Below, piece by piece: positions 34,687-47,459 of a DNA stretch of 64,000 nucleotides. Below the pieces are notes generated by a model. It did not search any database. It was not told the origin of the DNA and saw nothing but the letters and a program-made list of their open reading frames with translations. The number at the start of each line of letters is the position of its first letter. Position 1 is the stretch's first letter. The stretch is from Okapia johnstoni (taxonomy: Eukaryota > Chordata > Mammalia > Artiodactyla > Giraffidae). Position numbers and translations under genes: made by a program. The stretch is taken from the NCBI GenBank assembly GCA_024291935.2, contig CM044322.1:72035405-72099404 (forward strand). Reading direction: 5' to 3'.

Positions 34687-36690
34687 TTAAAAAAAAATAT
34701 ATTAAACTATAGTTGATTTACAATGTTGTTTTCATTTCTAGAGTACAGCAAACAGTTCACTTTTATGTACACATACATATTCTTTTTCATGTTTTTTTCC
34801 ATTACAGTTTGTTACAGGATATCGACTATAGTTCCATGTGCTGTGCAGTAGGACCTTGTTGTTTACCTATTTTATACATAGTAGTCTGTATCTGCTAATC
34901 TGAAATTGCTAATTTATCTCTCCTCCACCCTCTCTTCTCTTTGGTAACTGTAAGTTTGTTTTTTATGTCTGTGAGTTTGTTTCTATTTCATAAATAATTT
35001 CATTTGTGTCATATTTTAGAGTCCATATATGAGTGATATATATGGTATTTGTCTTTCTTTTTGTAACTTGTTTCCACTTCAGCGTGATAATCTCTAGTTT
35101 CATCCATGTTGCTGCAAATGGTATTACTTCATTCTTTTTTTATGGTTGAGTCACACACACACACGCACAAAATCTTTTTGATCCACTCGTCTGTCAATGG
35201 ACATTTAAGATGTTTCCATGTCTTGGCTATTGTAAATAGTGCTGCTATGAACATTGGGGTCCATGTATTTTTTCAAATTATAGTTTTCTCCAGATATATG
35301 CCCAGCAGTGGGATTGCTGGATAATATGGCAATTCTATTTTGAGTTTTTTAAGGAACCTGCATGCTGTTTTCCATAGTGGCTGCAACTTAAATTCCCACC
35401 AACAGTGTAGAAGAGTTCCCTTTTCTCCACACCTTCACCAGCATTGGTTATTTGTGGACTTTTTAATGATAGCCATTCTGACCAGTGTGATATGGTCTGA
35501 CTGTAATTTCTGACTCACTGTAATTCTGATTTGCATTTCTCTAATAATTAGAGATGTTAAGTATCTTCTAAAGTGCCTATTGCTTCCCAGGTGGCACTAG
35601 TGGTAAAGAACCCACCTGCCAATGCCAATAACTTAAAAATGCAAGTTCAATCGCTGGGTTAGGGAGGTCCCCTGGAGAGGGCGTGGCAACTCACCTGGGT
35701 ATTCTTGCCTGGAGAATCCCATGGACAGAGGAGCCTGTTGGGCTACAGTCCATGGCGTTGCAAAGAGTCTGACACGACTGAAGCGACTCAGCACATAGTA
35801 ATGGGCCTATTGGTTGTTTGTATGTCTTCTTTGGGTAAATGTCTGTTTTGGTCTTCTGCACACTTTTCAATTGGATTGTTTGCTTTTTTGTTATTGAGTT
35901 GTATGAGTTGTTCGTATGTTTTGGCAATTAAGCCGTTATCACTTGCATCATTTGCAAATATTTTCTCCCAGTCTGTATGTTGTCTTTTTGTTTTTTTATG
36001 GTTTCCCTTGCTGTGCAAAAACTTGCAAGTTTGATTAGTTTCCATTTGTTTACTTTTGCTTTTATTTCTTTCCTTGGGAGACTGATCTAAGAAAACATTG
36101 ATTTGATTTATGTCAGAATGTTCTGCCTATACTCTGTTCTAGGAGTTTTATGATATCATGTCATATATTTTATTCTTTAAGCCATTTTGGGTTTATTTTT
36201 GTGTATGGTGTGAGGGTATGTTCCCACTTCATTGATTCCCATGCAACTGTCCAACTTTGCAAACATTGCTTGCTGAAGAGACTGTCTTCTCTCCACTGTA
36301 TACCCTTGCCTCCTCGGTAAAAGATTACTTGACTGTAGGTGTGTGGCTTTGTTTCTGGGCTGTCATCCTTTTCCTTTAATCCATATGTCTGTTTCTGTGT
36401 CAATACCACACTGCTTCGATTGCTGTAGCTCTGGAGTGTTGTCTAAAGTCTGTGAGGTTTCTGTCTCCAGTTTTGTTCTTCTTCCTCAGGATTGCTTTGC
36501 AACTTCTGGATGTTTCTTGGCTCCATATAAATTTTAGGATTATTGGTTCTAGTTCTGTGAAAAATGTCAAGGGTAATTTGACAGGGATCTCACTTAATCT
36601 ATAGACTGCCTTCAGCAGAATGGCCATTTAACAGTATTAATTTTTCCAACTCAAGTTATGTCTTATATTTTTAATTTGTCCCTCTCTAAG
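34687..36690 (-). repeat. L1 LINE 3' part, split by a SINE
   Basis: Begins with the reverse-complement L1 tail ('aaactatagttgatttacaa') and runs into ORF2 C-terminal sequence ('ctctatcc' to 'ttttctccacaccttcacca', 'attgtaaatagtgctgctat'). Frames on the minus strand near 35,788-36,627 are short and broken. Confidence 0.85.
35583..35802 (+). mobile_element. Bov-tA SINE inside L1
   Basis: 'gcttcccaggtggcactagt' to 'cgactgaagcgactcagcac'. Target duplications G(T/G)GCCTATTG lie at 35,573-35,582 and 35,803-35,812, with one mismatch. Confidence 0.9.
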
Positions 36691-36696
36691 TTGTTC

Positions 36697-36793
36697 CCCT
36701 CCACTACTCTTGCCTGGAAAATCCCATGGATAGAGGAGCTTGGTGGGCTACAGGCAGCCATGGGGTTGCGAAAGAGTTGGCAACTAAACAACA
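36697..36793 (+). repeat. Bov-A fragment
   Basis: 'tactcttgcctggaaaatcc' to 'gcgaaagagttggcaactaa', the 3' half of a Bov-A unit. Confidence 0.75.
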
Positions 36794-37315
36794 ACAGTAA
36801 TTTGTCCCCCAAAGCCTAATAATATACACATTCTATTTTCTGAAAAGGCTGGGGTTGGGGTGTAAGCAAACATTATGCTCAATTCCTTGCTTCCCTCTGG
36901 TACACCTATTTTATCATTTTATCTTCATTACCGAATTCTTTGACTCCTTTTTCTCCTCTCATATACTCTTCAATATACTTAATTTGGATTAATATCTGCA
37001 TGGCTTCTCTGAAATTACTGTGATAGGATCATTAGTTTTAAATTGAATGAATTTCTTTATGTTTATTTTGCTTCTTATTAGAAATCAGCATTTATTGATA
37101 GCTTATTATTAGCTTAGACACTGTACTAACAGTTTTATTTACATTATCCAATTTAATCACAAAGTTTTGCCAGGAGAACACACTGGTTCAATAACTGTGA
37201 ACAAAAAGGCTAATTCACCCTCTGGGAAAAGAAAGAGTAAAAACATTGAAATATGGCTGGGTAGACCGGAACTTGCAAATATACACACTTAAATAGCCTT
37301 AACTTTTAACTTAAC
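36794..37315. other. Short unique stretch with MIR
   Basis: MIR at about 37,070-37,165 ('ttattgatagcttattatta', 'acattatccaatttaatcac'). The segment 37,163-37,190 resembles a piece of BovB ORF2 that occurs intact at 37,378. Confidence 0.45.
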
Positions 37316-39715
37316 ACCTGGAGTAACAGGCAAATTTGACCTTGGAGTACAGAATGAAGCAGGGCAAAGGCTAATAGAGTTTTGCCAAGAGAATGCACTG
37401 GTCATAGCAAACACCCTCTTCAAACAACACAAGAGAAGACTCTACACATGGACATCACCAGACAGCCAACACCGAAATCAGACTGATTATAGTCTTTGCA
37501 GCCAAAGATGGAGAAGCTCTATACAGTCAGCAAAAACAAGACCAGGAGCTGACTGTGGCTCAGATCATGAACTCCTTATTGCCAAATTCAGACTTCAATT
37601 GAAGAAAATAGGGAAAACCATTAGGCCATTCAGGTATGACCTAAATCAAATCCCTTACGATTATACAGTGGAAGTGACAAATATATTCAAGGGATTAGAT
37701 CTGATAGACAGAGTGCCTGAAGAACTGTGGATGAAGATTCCTAACATTGTACAGGAGGCAGTGATCAAAACCATCCCCAAGAAAAAGAAATGCAAAAAGA
37801 CAAAATGGTTATCTGAGGAGGCCTTACAAATAGCTGAGAAAAGAAGAGAAGTGAAAGGCAAAGGAGAAAAGGAAAGACATACCCATTTGAATGCAGAGTT
37901 CCAAAGAAGAGCAAGGAGAGATAAGAAAGCCTTCCTCAGTGATCAATGCAAAGACATAGAGGAAAACAATAGACTGGGAAAGACTAGAGATCTCTTCAAG
38001 AAAATTAGAGATACTAAGGGAATTTTCATGCAAAGATGGGCACAATAAAGGACAGAAATGGTATGGACCTAACAGAAGCAGAAGATATTAAGAAGAGATA
38101 GCAAGAATACACAGAAGAACTATACAAAAGATATTAATGACTTGGATAACCACAATAGTGGTTGTCCAGAGCCAGACATCCTGGAATGCGAAGTCAAGTG
38201 GGCCTTAGGACAAATCACTACAAAGCTAGTGGAGGTGATGGAATTCCAGCTGAGCTATTGGAAATCCTAAAAGATGATACTATTAAAGCAGGCACTCAAT
38301 ATGTCAGCAAATCTGGAAAACTCAACAGTGGCCACAGGACTGGAAAAGGTCAGTTTTCATTCCAATCCCAAAGAAGGGCAATGCCAAAGAATTTCAAACT
38401 ATCGAACAATTACACTCATTTCACAAGCTAGCAAATTCATGCTCAAAATACTTCAAGCTAGGCTTTAACAGTATGTGAACTGACAACTTTCAGATGTACA
38501 AGCTGGATTTAGAAGAAGCAGAGGATCCAGAGATCAAATTGCCAACATCTGTTTATAGAAAAAGCAAGATTTATATTATAGAAAAGGTAAGATTTGGTTA
38601 TAGAAAAAGCAAGAGAATTCCAGAAAAACATCTACTTCTATTTCATTGACCAAAGCCTTTGACTGTGTGGATTGCAACAAACTGGAAAATTCTTAAAGAT
38701 ATGGGAATACCAGACCACCTTACCTGCCTTCTGAGAAACCTGTATGCAGGTCAAGAAGCAACAGTTAGAACCAGACATGGAACAATGGACTGGTTCAAAA
38801 CTGGAAAAGGAGTACATCAAGGCTGTATATTGTCTCCCTGCTTATTTAACTTCTATGCAGAGTACATCATGTGAAATGCCACATTGGATGAAGCACAAGC
38901 TGGAATCAAGACTGCTGGGAGAAATATTAATAACCTCAGATATGCAGATGACACCTCCCTTATGACAGAAAGTGAAAAGGAATTAGCCTCTTGATGAAGG
39001 TAAAAGAGGAGAATGAAAAAGCTGGCTTAAAACTCAACATTCAGAAAACTAAGATCATGGTATCCAGTTCCATCACTTCATGGCAAATAGATGGGAAAAC
39101 AATGGAAACAGTGACAGAGTTTATTTTCTTGGGCTCCAAAATCACTGTGGACAGTGACTGCAGCCATGAAATTAAAAGACACTTGCTCCTTGGAAGAAAA
39201 GCTATGACAAACCTAGACAGCATATTAAAAAGCAGAGACATTACTTTGCTGACAAAGATACATATAACCAGTGTTATGGTTTTTCCAGTAGTCATGTATA
39301 GATGTGAGAGTTGGACCATGAAGAAGGCTGAGCGCTGAAGAATTGATGCTTTCAAACTGTGTTGTTAGAGAAGACCCTTCAGAGTCCCTTGGACTGTAAG
39401 GAGATCCAACCAGTCAATCCTAAAAGAAATCAACCCGGAATATTCATTGGAAGGACTGGTGCTGAAGCTGAAACACCAACACTTTGGCCACCTGATGGGA
39501 AGAACTGACTTGTTGGAAAAGACCTTGATGCTGGGAAAGATTGAAGACAGGAGGAGAAGGGGATGACAGAGGATGAGATGGTTGGATGGAATCACCGACT
39601 CAATGAACATGAGTTTGAGCAAACTCCAGGTGGTGGTGAAGGACAGGGAAACCTGGTGTGCTGCAGTCCGTGGAGTCACAGAGTCAGACATGAACAAGCA
39701 CATGAACAACAAAAA
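37316..39715 (+). pseudogene. BovB LINE, long copy with endonuclease end and RT
   Basis: 2.4 kb, one of the two BovB copies here that reach far upstream. It starts in the C-terminal part of the endonuclease domain (37,330-37,600, readable as FDLGVQNEAGQRLIEFC with frame changes). The linker frame is open at 37,599-38,048 (149 codons). The RT region contains stops and indels, including a local tandem duplication near 38,555-38,620. RT ends with RYADDTSL... at about 38,936-38,970, then the C-terminal domain (38,991-39,338) and a degenerate tail. Not functional. Confidence 0.9.
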
Positions 39716-39879
39716 CAAATGACTCCATTAGGTAAGTCATATTATTCATCTTTTTTTGCAAATGCTTATAAAGTTTGGTGTGCATCCAAGGTGTAATTGC
39801 TGGTAATTGGCAAAGCTAGAATTTACACCTGGGTCTGTCCAACTCCTAATTATTATGCCTCACTCACCATTTTCTCTTT

Positions 39880-40800
39880 CTTTAAACTCCTCCTGCCCTG
39901 GTTTAAAGGACAAAATCTCATCTCAATTTCCTTCCAAATTTTCTGGCTGCCTGTTTTCTAGTTCCTTTGTAGGTTTCATCTTTATCTCTCGTTTAGTTGT
40001 TGATATTCTGTAGAATTCAGTCCTCAACTTCCATTTTTTCTCACTCTGCATTGTCTCCATGGGTTATTTCATTCGTTTCCTTGGCTTTGACTATGAATTG
40101 ATTAGATATGGTGACTCTGAGATCTGTATCTCTGACCCAGATCTCTCTCTAATTGGCTTTAGGAATCCTTGATTGGATGTTACAGAGGCGCTTTAAATTC
40201 CAAACAAAAACTGAAATCATCTTCTTGTCTCCACCATCTATTCTTCTTCCTGAAGTCTTTCTCTTAGTGGATGGTGCCACTCACCATCCATCCAGTTACT
40301 GAAGTCAGAAATCTGGAAATCAATGAATACGCTCTTTTCTCACCTCCCATATTCAAATACTTAGGAAATCATGTCAACGTAACCTCCTCAATCTCTCTCT
40401 CTCTTTTTAAAATTTAGCTGTGTTGGCTCTTAATTGCTGGGCACAGGCTCTTTGTTTCCGCGTATGGCCTTCTCTTTAGTTGTGGAACACAGGCTCAGTA
40501 ATTGCTTGTGGCATGTGGGATCTTAGTTCCCCAACCAGGGATGGAATCTGCCTCCCCTACATTGGAAGGTGGATTCTTAACCACTGGGCCAACAGAGAAG
40601 TTCCCCTTAAATATCTCTTGAATCTTCCTTTTTCTTTTCCATTCCCATTCCTTCTGCTTAGTTTGGGCCTTTATCACTTAATGCTCATTTTCCAGATTGC
40701 TGCCACAGCCTCTTTATTGCTTTTACTACCTCTCCGTCTTTTCCTCTCTTTAGTCTCCCTTCCAAACAGAATCTCTCCTCACCACAGAATTTCTCTTTCC
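39880..40800 (+). repeat. L2 LINE remnant split by a SINE
   Basis: 'aactgaaatcatcttcttgt', 'atccatccagttactgaagt' and 'ggaaatcatgtcaacgtaac', then after the SINE 'cagattgctgccacagcctc', follow the L2 ORF end in order. Confidence 0.5.
40400..40604 (-). mobile_element. CHR-2-type SINE
   Basis: 'ctgtgttggctcttaattgc' through 'ttagttccccaaccaggga' to 'gccaacagagaagttcccc' in reverse orientation, after a (CT)n run. Confidence 0.85.
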
Positions 40801-41118
40801 AAACTGCATCTATAATCTCAATAACACACACATACACACTTGCTTATGCACAGAAAATTCGCTGGAGGAATGTATTCATGGTGGTTAATTGAAGAGAAAG
40901 GAGCTGGATGTCCTGAGATGGAATGGAGACATTTTTTGTATTTTTATATACTGATTCAAATGTTATTTTACTATACATATATATCACTTTTATTATACAA
41001 AAACTGCCTTTAAAACATGACTTCTCTATACTTTGACCCAGAAATTCCACATCTAGTTTATCCTGTACTTACATGTGAGCAAAGGTGACATATGTACATA
41101 GATACGATATAACCTGCA

Positions 41119-41343
41119 CATGTGGTCAGTCACTCAGTCATGTCCGACCGACTGTTTGTGACCCCACGGACTGTAGCCTGCCAGGCTCCTCTGTCCATGG
41201 GACTTTCCAGGCAAGAATACTGGAATACTGGAATACCATTTCTTCTTTCAGGGTATCTTCCCAACCCAGGGATCGAATCCATGTCTTCTGCATCTCCTGC
41301 ATTGGCAGGTGAATGTTTTACCATTGTGCCACCTGGGAAGCCC
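41119..41343 (-). mobile_element. Bov-tA SINE
   Basis: 'agtcactcagtcatgtccga' to 'gtgccacctgggaagcccg'. Body and tRNA head are complete in reverse orientation. An internal ACTGGAAT doubling lies at 41,219-41,234. It interrupts an old L1 3' end (about 41,020-42,110). Confidence 0.85.
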
Positions 41344-41382
41344 GCATGATATAGCTTAATTGCCTATAAATACTATAATCCG

Positions 41383-41993
41383 TTCAATTCAGTCATTCAC
41401 TTGTGTCCCACTCTTTGTGACCCCATGGTCTGCAGCACCCAGTCTTCCCTGTCCTTCACCAACTCCCAGAGCTTGTTCAAACTCATGTCCATCAGGTAGG
41501 TGATGCCCTTCTCATCCTCTGTCTTCCCCTTTTCCTGTTGCCTTCAATCTTTCCCAGCATCAGGGTCTTTTCCAAAGAGTCAGCTCTTCCCATCACGAGG
41601 CCAAAGTATTGGAGTTTCAGCTTCAGCACCAGTCCTTCCAATGAATATTCAGGGTTGATTTCCTTTTAGGATTGACTGGTTTGATCTCCTTGCTGTCCAA
41701 GGGACTCTCAAGAGTCTTCTCCCAACACCACAGTCTCAAAAGCATCCATTCTCCAGCACTCAGTTCTCTTTGTGGTCCAACTTTCACATCCATACATAAC
41801 TACTGAAAAAACCATGGCTTTGACTAGATGAATCTTTGTCAGCAAAGTAATGTCTCTGTTTTTTAATATGCTGTCTAGGTTTTTCACAACTTTTCTTCCA
41901 AGGAGCAAGCGTCTTTTACTTTCATGGCTGCAGTCACCATCTGCAATGATTTGGAGCCCAAGAAAATAAAATCTCTCATTGTTTCCAAATGAC
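41383..41993 (-). pseudogene. BovB LINE tail copy
   Basis: 611 bp in reverse orientation. From 'ttcagtcattcacttgtgtc' it covers tail and C-terminal ORF2 part up to 'gtttccaaatgacc'. A minus-strand frame of 96 codons (41,708-41,998) remains. Confidence 0.88.
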
Positions 41994-42112
41994 CACATAC
42001 AAAAATAGTATAACCATACAATGAAGTTCTATGCTGTCATGAAGAAGAATGATGTGCTTTGTACTCTGTGCTTCTGTGTATTAATGTACACGAACATGCA
42101 AAAGATCATTAC

Positions 42113-42612
42113 ACCATATTAAAAAGCAGAGATATTACTTGGAAGAAAAGCTATGAGCAACGTAGACAGCATATTAAAAAGCAGAGACGTTACTTTGCCG
42201 AAAAAGGTCCATCTAGTCAAAGCTATGGTTTTTCCAGTAGTCATGTATGGATGTGAGAGTTGGAGTAAAAAGCAAGCTGTGCGCCGAAGAATTGATGCTT
42301 TTGAGACTGTGGTGTTGGAGAAGACTCTTGAGGGTCCCTTGAACTGAAAGGAGATCCAACCAGTCAATCCTAAAAGGAAATCAACCCTGAATATTCATTG
42401 GAAAGACTGATGTTGAAGCTGAAACTCCAATACTTTGGCCACCTGATGGGAAGAGCTGACTCATTTGAAAAGACCCTGATGCTGGGCAAGACTGAAGGTG
42501 GGAGGAAAATAGGATGACAGAGGATGAGATGGTTGCATGGCATCACTGACTTGGCAGGCTACAGTCCATAGTGTTGGCAAAGAGTCAGACACAACAGAAG
42601 CAACTTAGAAAG
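42113..42612 (+). pseudogene. BovB LINE tail copy with duplicated 5' end
   Basis: About 500 bp. The first 25 bases (the 'attaaaaagcagagatatta' segment) recur at 42,172 in their proper place, so the 5' end carries an out-of-order copy. The C-terminal part reads [20 protein letters not shown]. The tail is abnormal. Confidence 0.88.
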
Positions 42613-42814
42613 CACACATACTTAAACTTCACTTGCTCCTTTTAGGATAAATTCTAAGCTTCTATTATAAGCTTCTAATAACAATATCTGTTATTATTAT
42701 ATTATATCTTACTCCTGCCTAGCTATTCATCTCAAAAACCTATTAGTCCACCGTCCTCCTCCAGTTCTTTGATTTGTCTTGTTGAATAACCATCAGTAAC
42801 CTGAATGTGTTCTA

Positions 42815-43066
42815 CATCTCAAGTCCTTGTACTTTGGCATGTGTAGTTTCTTCTGCCCCAAAATATCCTTTCTGCACCCTCAAACAACCTACCGAAACTC
42901 TGAGTTCCAGGAGCTTCTGCTTTGTCCCACGGTTTAGGGACTGGCTTATTGCTCATTTCCTTCTTTCCATACACTGTAAACTCATTGGGAACAGCACCAT
43001 CTTGCTGATCTTCATAGCCTCAGTGACTGAAGGCATTCAATATGTGTTTGAATGAAATCGGGGGAG
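42815..43066 (+). repeat. L2 LINE 3' end
   Basis: 'ttctgccccaaaatatcctt', 'cactgtaaactcattgggaa' and 'caatatgtgtttgaatgaa' are the known L2 3' end. Confidence 0.65.
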
Positions 43067-43818
43067 TAAATGCTAGGGTGTGTAGGTAGAGGAATAAGGT
43101 TTGAAAACCAGGGAGAGGAATTTGGATAATTACAAATAAGAAATCACTGTTTCTTGTGATAAAATGGAATGGGGAAGAGAGACTCTGGAGGAAGAGAGAT
43201 TAGATAGTTGAATGTTGGGAGCAACACTGGTATAAAGAAATGAGTACTAAGATTTGGGCTGTGGCCCTGGGGTGGGTAGGGAAAGTCCAAGGAGAAGCTG
43301 GTTTGGGAAGAAGCCTGAGTTTATAGGCAGAAGCAGGTGATAATAGTATGATAATAGTTAGCATTTGTTGAACATCTGTCCCATGTACATGCAAGCATTT
43401 TACAGGCCTGAGTGGACCTTGAGCTCTTGTTGAAAGTTCAAGGTTCCTGCCCCCAGGGCATCTGTTTGCTTTTGGGGTTTGATCGTTGTGGTTGGTGGAT
43501 TCTGGTGTAAACACTTGTATCTTTCTGCAGCCAAGAATTTATTTAGAAACTAATCCACAAAACAGAGGGAGCAGGAACTCTGAGCCCAGTGAAATTTAAG
43601 GTTACAAAAACATGATTGATGAATGGGGAAGGCCCAACCAAAGTAAGGTTCCAGGAAAGGACAATCAGGTTCCTAAAATCCCTACAAAGTAAAATGGACT
43701 TGGGGCCAGTGATGTCAATTCAAAGACCAAAAAGGGAGCCTCTTTGACAATGTATTGGGTGGAGGTGACTCTAGAAGAGTTATGTGCATGTGAATTGAAA
43801 GAACTTACCTGCTTGGAG
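43067..43818. other. Unassigned sequence with a MIR core
   Basis: A MIR-like 'tagttagcatttgttgaaca' lies at 43,355-43,374. The 104-codon minus-strand frame at 43,200-43,514 has no recognisable domain. Nothing else was seen. Confidence 0.45.
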
Positions 43819-44030
43819 GAGCTTCCTAAGTGGCTCAGTAGTGAAGAATCTGCCTGCCAGGCAGGAAATGCAGGTTTGACCCCTGGGTTGGAATGATCCT
43901 TTGGAGTAGGAAATGACAACCCACTCTGTATTCTTGCCTGGAAAATCCCATGGCAAGAGGAGCCTCTTGGGCTACAGTTCATGAGGTTTCAAAGAGTCAG
44001 ACACAAGTGAGTGTGCACACACACAAACCA
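43819..44030 (+). mobile_element. Bov-tA SINE
   Basis: 'gagcttcctaagtggctcag' to 'gtcagacacaagtgagtgtg' plus an ACAC tail. Target duplication CTTGGAG lies at 43,812-43,818 and 44,031-44,037. Confidence 0.9.
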
Positions 44031-44534
44031 CTTGGAGAGCCAGGCAGCTTCTCCATGGGTTTAGTGGAGATGGAATGTGTTCTCTCCCATTTCATTAAAG
44101 TCATACTGTTGGGGGAAACCTAGAGAGGTCTAAACTAAGGCCGGTAGCAGTCAGTGGACTAGGGTTTTATTTCTTCTGTATAGCTGGGATTGAAGCCAAG
44201 AAAACTGATACCAGTGCTGTTGATGGATTTCTAGCTTTACTGAGTGGTTCCATTATTAGCAGTAGCAGCAGGTGCCTGGCTGCCCACTCTGGAGCACAGG
44301 CCAGCAGGCATGAGTAACTTGGTCAAATTGGTGTCTTTGAGGGGCTGTTAGAGAACCAGAACTTGGGCCCAGCTCAGAGTGTATTTGTGTCTCCTTTTCA
44401 CCAATGGGCTGAAGTACAAAGCAGTATCAAGGCCTACTCATGGCCATATTAGCATCATGGAGATTATCAAAAGCAGGAGCAGAAAGTGACCCCTGGCAAA
44501 GGTTGTAGCTTCCTATTTGTCAGACAGGCAGAGA

Positions 44535-44665
44535 CTCAGCAATATCTGGAGTGTTGTTAGAAATATAATTCTCAGACCTACTGAGTCAGAAAAATTGTAT
44601 TTTAGTAAATCTTCCAGGTGATTCAACTAAATATTAAAGTTTGAGAATCGTTGATAGAATATCAT
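44535..44665 (+). repeat. MER5A-type (hAT-Charlie) remnant
   Basis: 'attctcagacctactgagtc', 'ttccaggtgattcaacta' and 'ttaaagtttgagaatcgttg' follow the MER5A right half. 44,040-44,534 before it was not recognised. Confidence 0.65.
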
Positions 44666-44789
44666 TGCAAAGTAAAATAATTTATACTGAGAATGACAAA
44701 TACTGTTTTGACTGAAAAGAATTGCACAACCTAAAAGTATTATGTTTTTTAAAAAATATTTGTAATGATCTGCTTTTTCACTTCAACAC

Positions 44790-45110
44790 ATTTATTTTAT
44801 TTTATTTATCTTTGGCTGTGCTGGTTCTTCATTGCTGCATGCAGGCTATCTCTAATTGTGATGAAACAGAGCTACTCTTTGGTTGCAGTACACAGACTTC
44901 TTATTGTGGTGGCTTCTCTTGTTGCCGAGCACAGGTACTAGGCACGTGGGCTTCAGCAGTTGCGGCTCATGGGCTCTAGAGCACAGGCTTAGCAGTTGTG
45001 GCACGTGGCCTAGTTGCCCCTTGATATGTGGAATCTTCCCCAACCAGGGAATGAACCTGTGTTCCCTGCATTGCAAGGTAGATTCCCAACCACTGGACCA
45101 CCAGAGAAGT
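44790..45110 (-). mobile_element. CHR-2-type SINE
   Basis: Reverse orientation: 'tttatttatctttggctgtg', 'ggttgcagtacacagacttc', 'gctctagagcacaggcttag', then the head at 'ggaccaccagagaagtc'. Confidence 0.85.
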
Positions 45111-45466
45111 CTGAGAATTATGTTTTATTTGGCAGACTTACTGAGGACTTCAATCTGGGAAGCAGCTCTGAGAGACTGTTCCAAAGAGGAAAGGGAGGAG
45201 CCAGGACATACAGGAGTTTTTGCTGGAAAATAAAAAAGCCATGTATTCAAACATCAAAAGATTACAGACAAATAATGATTTTAGCACCTTTCTATTAATG
45301 GGATGATGCAAGAATCCTGGCTCATTGACTATTTCCTTTGCTGTGCGTTTAACTCTCTAGGGCCAGCGTCTTGTTTTCCTCTACCCTGAACTCCCCTCCA
45401 GTTGCTCCCTTGCACGTCAGGGGCTGTTGCAGTAGCTGATGTCTTTACCTCTGCAATAGCCTTTGT

Positions 45467-46886
45467 TTCAGTTCAGTTCAGTTCAGTCGCTCAGTCATGT
45501 CCGACTCTTCGCGACCCCATGAATTGCAGCACGCCAGGCCTCCCTGTCCATCACCAACTCCGGGAGTCTACCCAAACCCATGTCCATCGAGTCGGTGATG
45601 CCATCCAACCATCTCATCCTCTGTCGTCCCCTTCTCCTCCCGCCCCCAATCCTACCCAGCATTAGGGTCTTTTCCAATGAGTCAACTCTTCGCATGAGGT
45701 GGCCAAAGTACTGGAGTTTCAGCTTCAACATAAGACCTTCCAATGAACACCCAGGATTGATCTCTTTTAGGATGGATTGATTGGATCTCCTTGCAGTCCA
45801 AGGGACTCTCAAGAGTCTTCTCCAACACCACAGTTCAAAAGCATCAATTCTTCGGCGCTCAGCTTTCTTCACCGTCCAACTCTCACATCCATACATGATC
45901 ATTGGAAAAACCATAGCCTTGACCAGATGGACTTTTGCTGGCAAAGTAATGTCTCTGCTTTTAAATATGCTATCTAGGTTGGCCATAACCTTCCTTCCAA
46001 GGAGTAAGCGTCTTTTAATTTCATGGCTGCAATCACCATCAGCAGTGATTCTGGAGCCCCCCAAAACAAAGTCTGACACTGTTTCCAGTGTTTCCCCATC
46101 TATTTCCCATGAAGTGATGGGACCAGATGCCATGATCTTCGTTTTCCGAATGTTGAGCTTTAAGCCAACTTTTTCACTCTCCTCTTTCACCTTCATCAAG
46201 AGGCTCTTTAGTTCTTCTTCACTTTCTGCCATAAGGGTAGTGTCATCCGCATATCTGAGGTTATTGATATTTCTCCCGGCAATCTTGATTCCAGCTTGTG
46301 TTTCTTCCAGCCCAGCGTTTCTCATGATGTACTCTGCATAGAAGTTAAATAAGCAGGGTGACAATATACAGCCTTGACGTACTCCCTTTCCTATTTGGAA
46401 CCAGTCTGTTGTTCCATGTCCAGTTCTAACTGTTGCTTCCTGACCTGCATACAGGTTTCTCAAGAGACAGGTCAGACGGTCTGGTATTCCCATCTCTTTC
46501 AGAATTTTCCACAGTTTATTGTGATCCACACAGTCAAAGGCTTTGGCATAGTCAATAAAGCAGAAATAGATGTTTTTCTGGAACTCTCTTGCTTTTTCGA
46601 TGATCCAGCGGACATTGGCAATTTGATCTCTGGTTCCTCTGCCTTTTCTAAAACCAGCTTGAACATCTGGAAGTTCACGGTTCACGTATTGCTGAAGCCT
46701 GGCTTGGAGAATTTTGAGCATTACTTTACTAGCGTGTGAGATGAGTGCAATTGTGCGGTAGTTCAAGCATTCTTTGGCATTGCCTTTCTTTGGGATTGGA
46801 ACGAAAACTGACCTTTTCCAGTCCTGTGGCCACTGCTGAGTTTTCCAAATTTGCTGGCATATCGAGTACTGAAATGCAAATGACAT
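45467..46886 (-). pseudogene. BovB LINE, 5'-truncated, with a 463-codon open RT frame
   Basis: The best-preserved BovB here. On the minus strand the frame 46,886-45,495 stays open for 463 codons. It contains [29 protein letters not shown] (residues 110-118), [10 protein letters not shown] and the catalytic RYADDTTL box (YADD at 212-215), then the C-terminal region to HGVAKSRT. The initial residues (about 1-8) lie before the BovB match. The endonuclease and N-terminal RT are missing, so this is a truncated copy, not a functional gene. The tail lies at 45,467-45,500 with CAGTT repeats. Confidence 0.9.
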
Positions 46887-47222
46887 TCTTTGTCCACACT
46901 GTGTGATATCATTTATATGTGAAATTCAAAAAATAAAACAAACTTGATTATAACAAAAAGAAACAGACTCACAGATACAGAGAACAAACTAGCAGGGAGA
47001 TGGAAAGGGGGAGGAGCAAGATAGGGAAAGGGGACTAAGAGGTACAAACCATCATGTATAAAACAAATAAGCTGCAGTAATACATAGTACAACTCATTAA
47101 ATATAGCCAATACTTTATATTAACTATAAATGGAATATAACCTTTAAAAATTGTAAATCACTGCTATACCCCTGAAACTTCTATAGTATCGTACATCAAC
47201 TATACTTCAATTTTAAAAAAGT
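46885..47222 (+). repeat. L1 3'UTR end
   Basis: 'aaacagactcacagatacag', 'ataaaacaaataagctgcag' and 'catcaactatacttcaattt' are a typical artiodactyl L1 3' end. Confidence 0.75.
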
Positions 47223-47459
47223 AAAATCATTTGAATTCAGGCTAATGACATCTTAGATACAGACTCTCTATAATCGATAATCCTCAAAACAGCCCATTTA
47301 ACTGACAGAGAAACTCAAGTCACTATGTGCTCTATGTTGGCAAATCCAAAGAACATCTCTGCGCCCCTTCTCACTCAACCTCTCAGCATCATTGACTGTG
47401 GATGACCATTCCTTCTTGGGAGCACTCTGTTTGCATGACCTCTATAACAACATATTCTC

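Noticed and set aside
43200..43514. 104-codon minus-strand frame as LAX1 or another immune adaptor
   Set aside because: No transmembrane segment or tyrosine motifs of LAX1 are present, and no splice-bounded structure is seen.
45495..46886. Host reverse-transcriptase gene or diversity-generating system
   Set aside because: The frame aligns in order with the other BovB copies in this window and has a BovB tail, so it is a LINE fragment.
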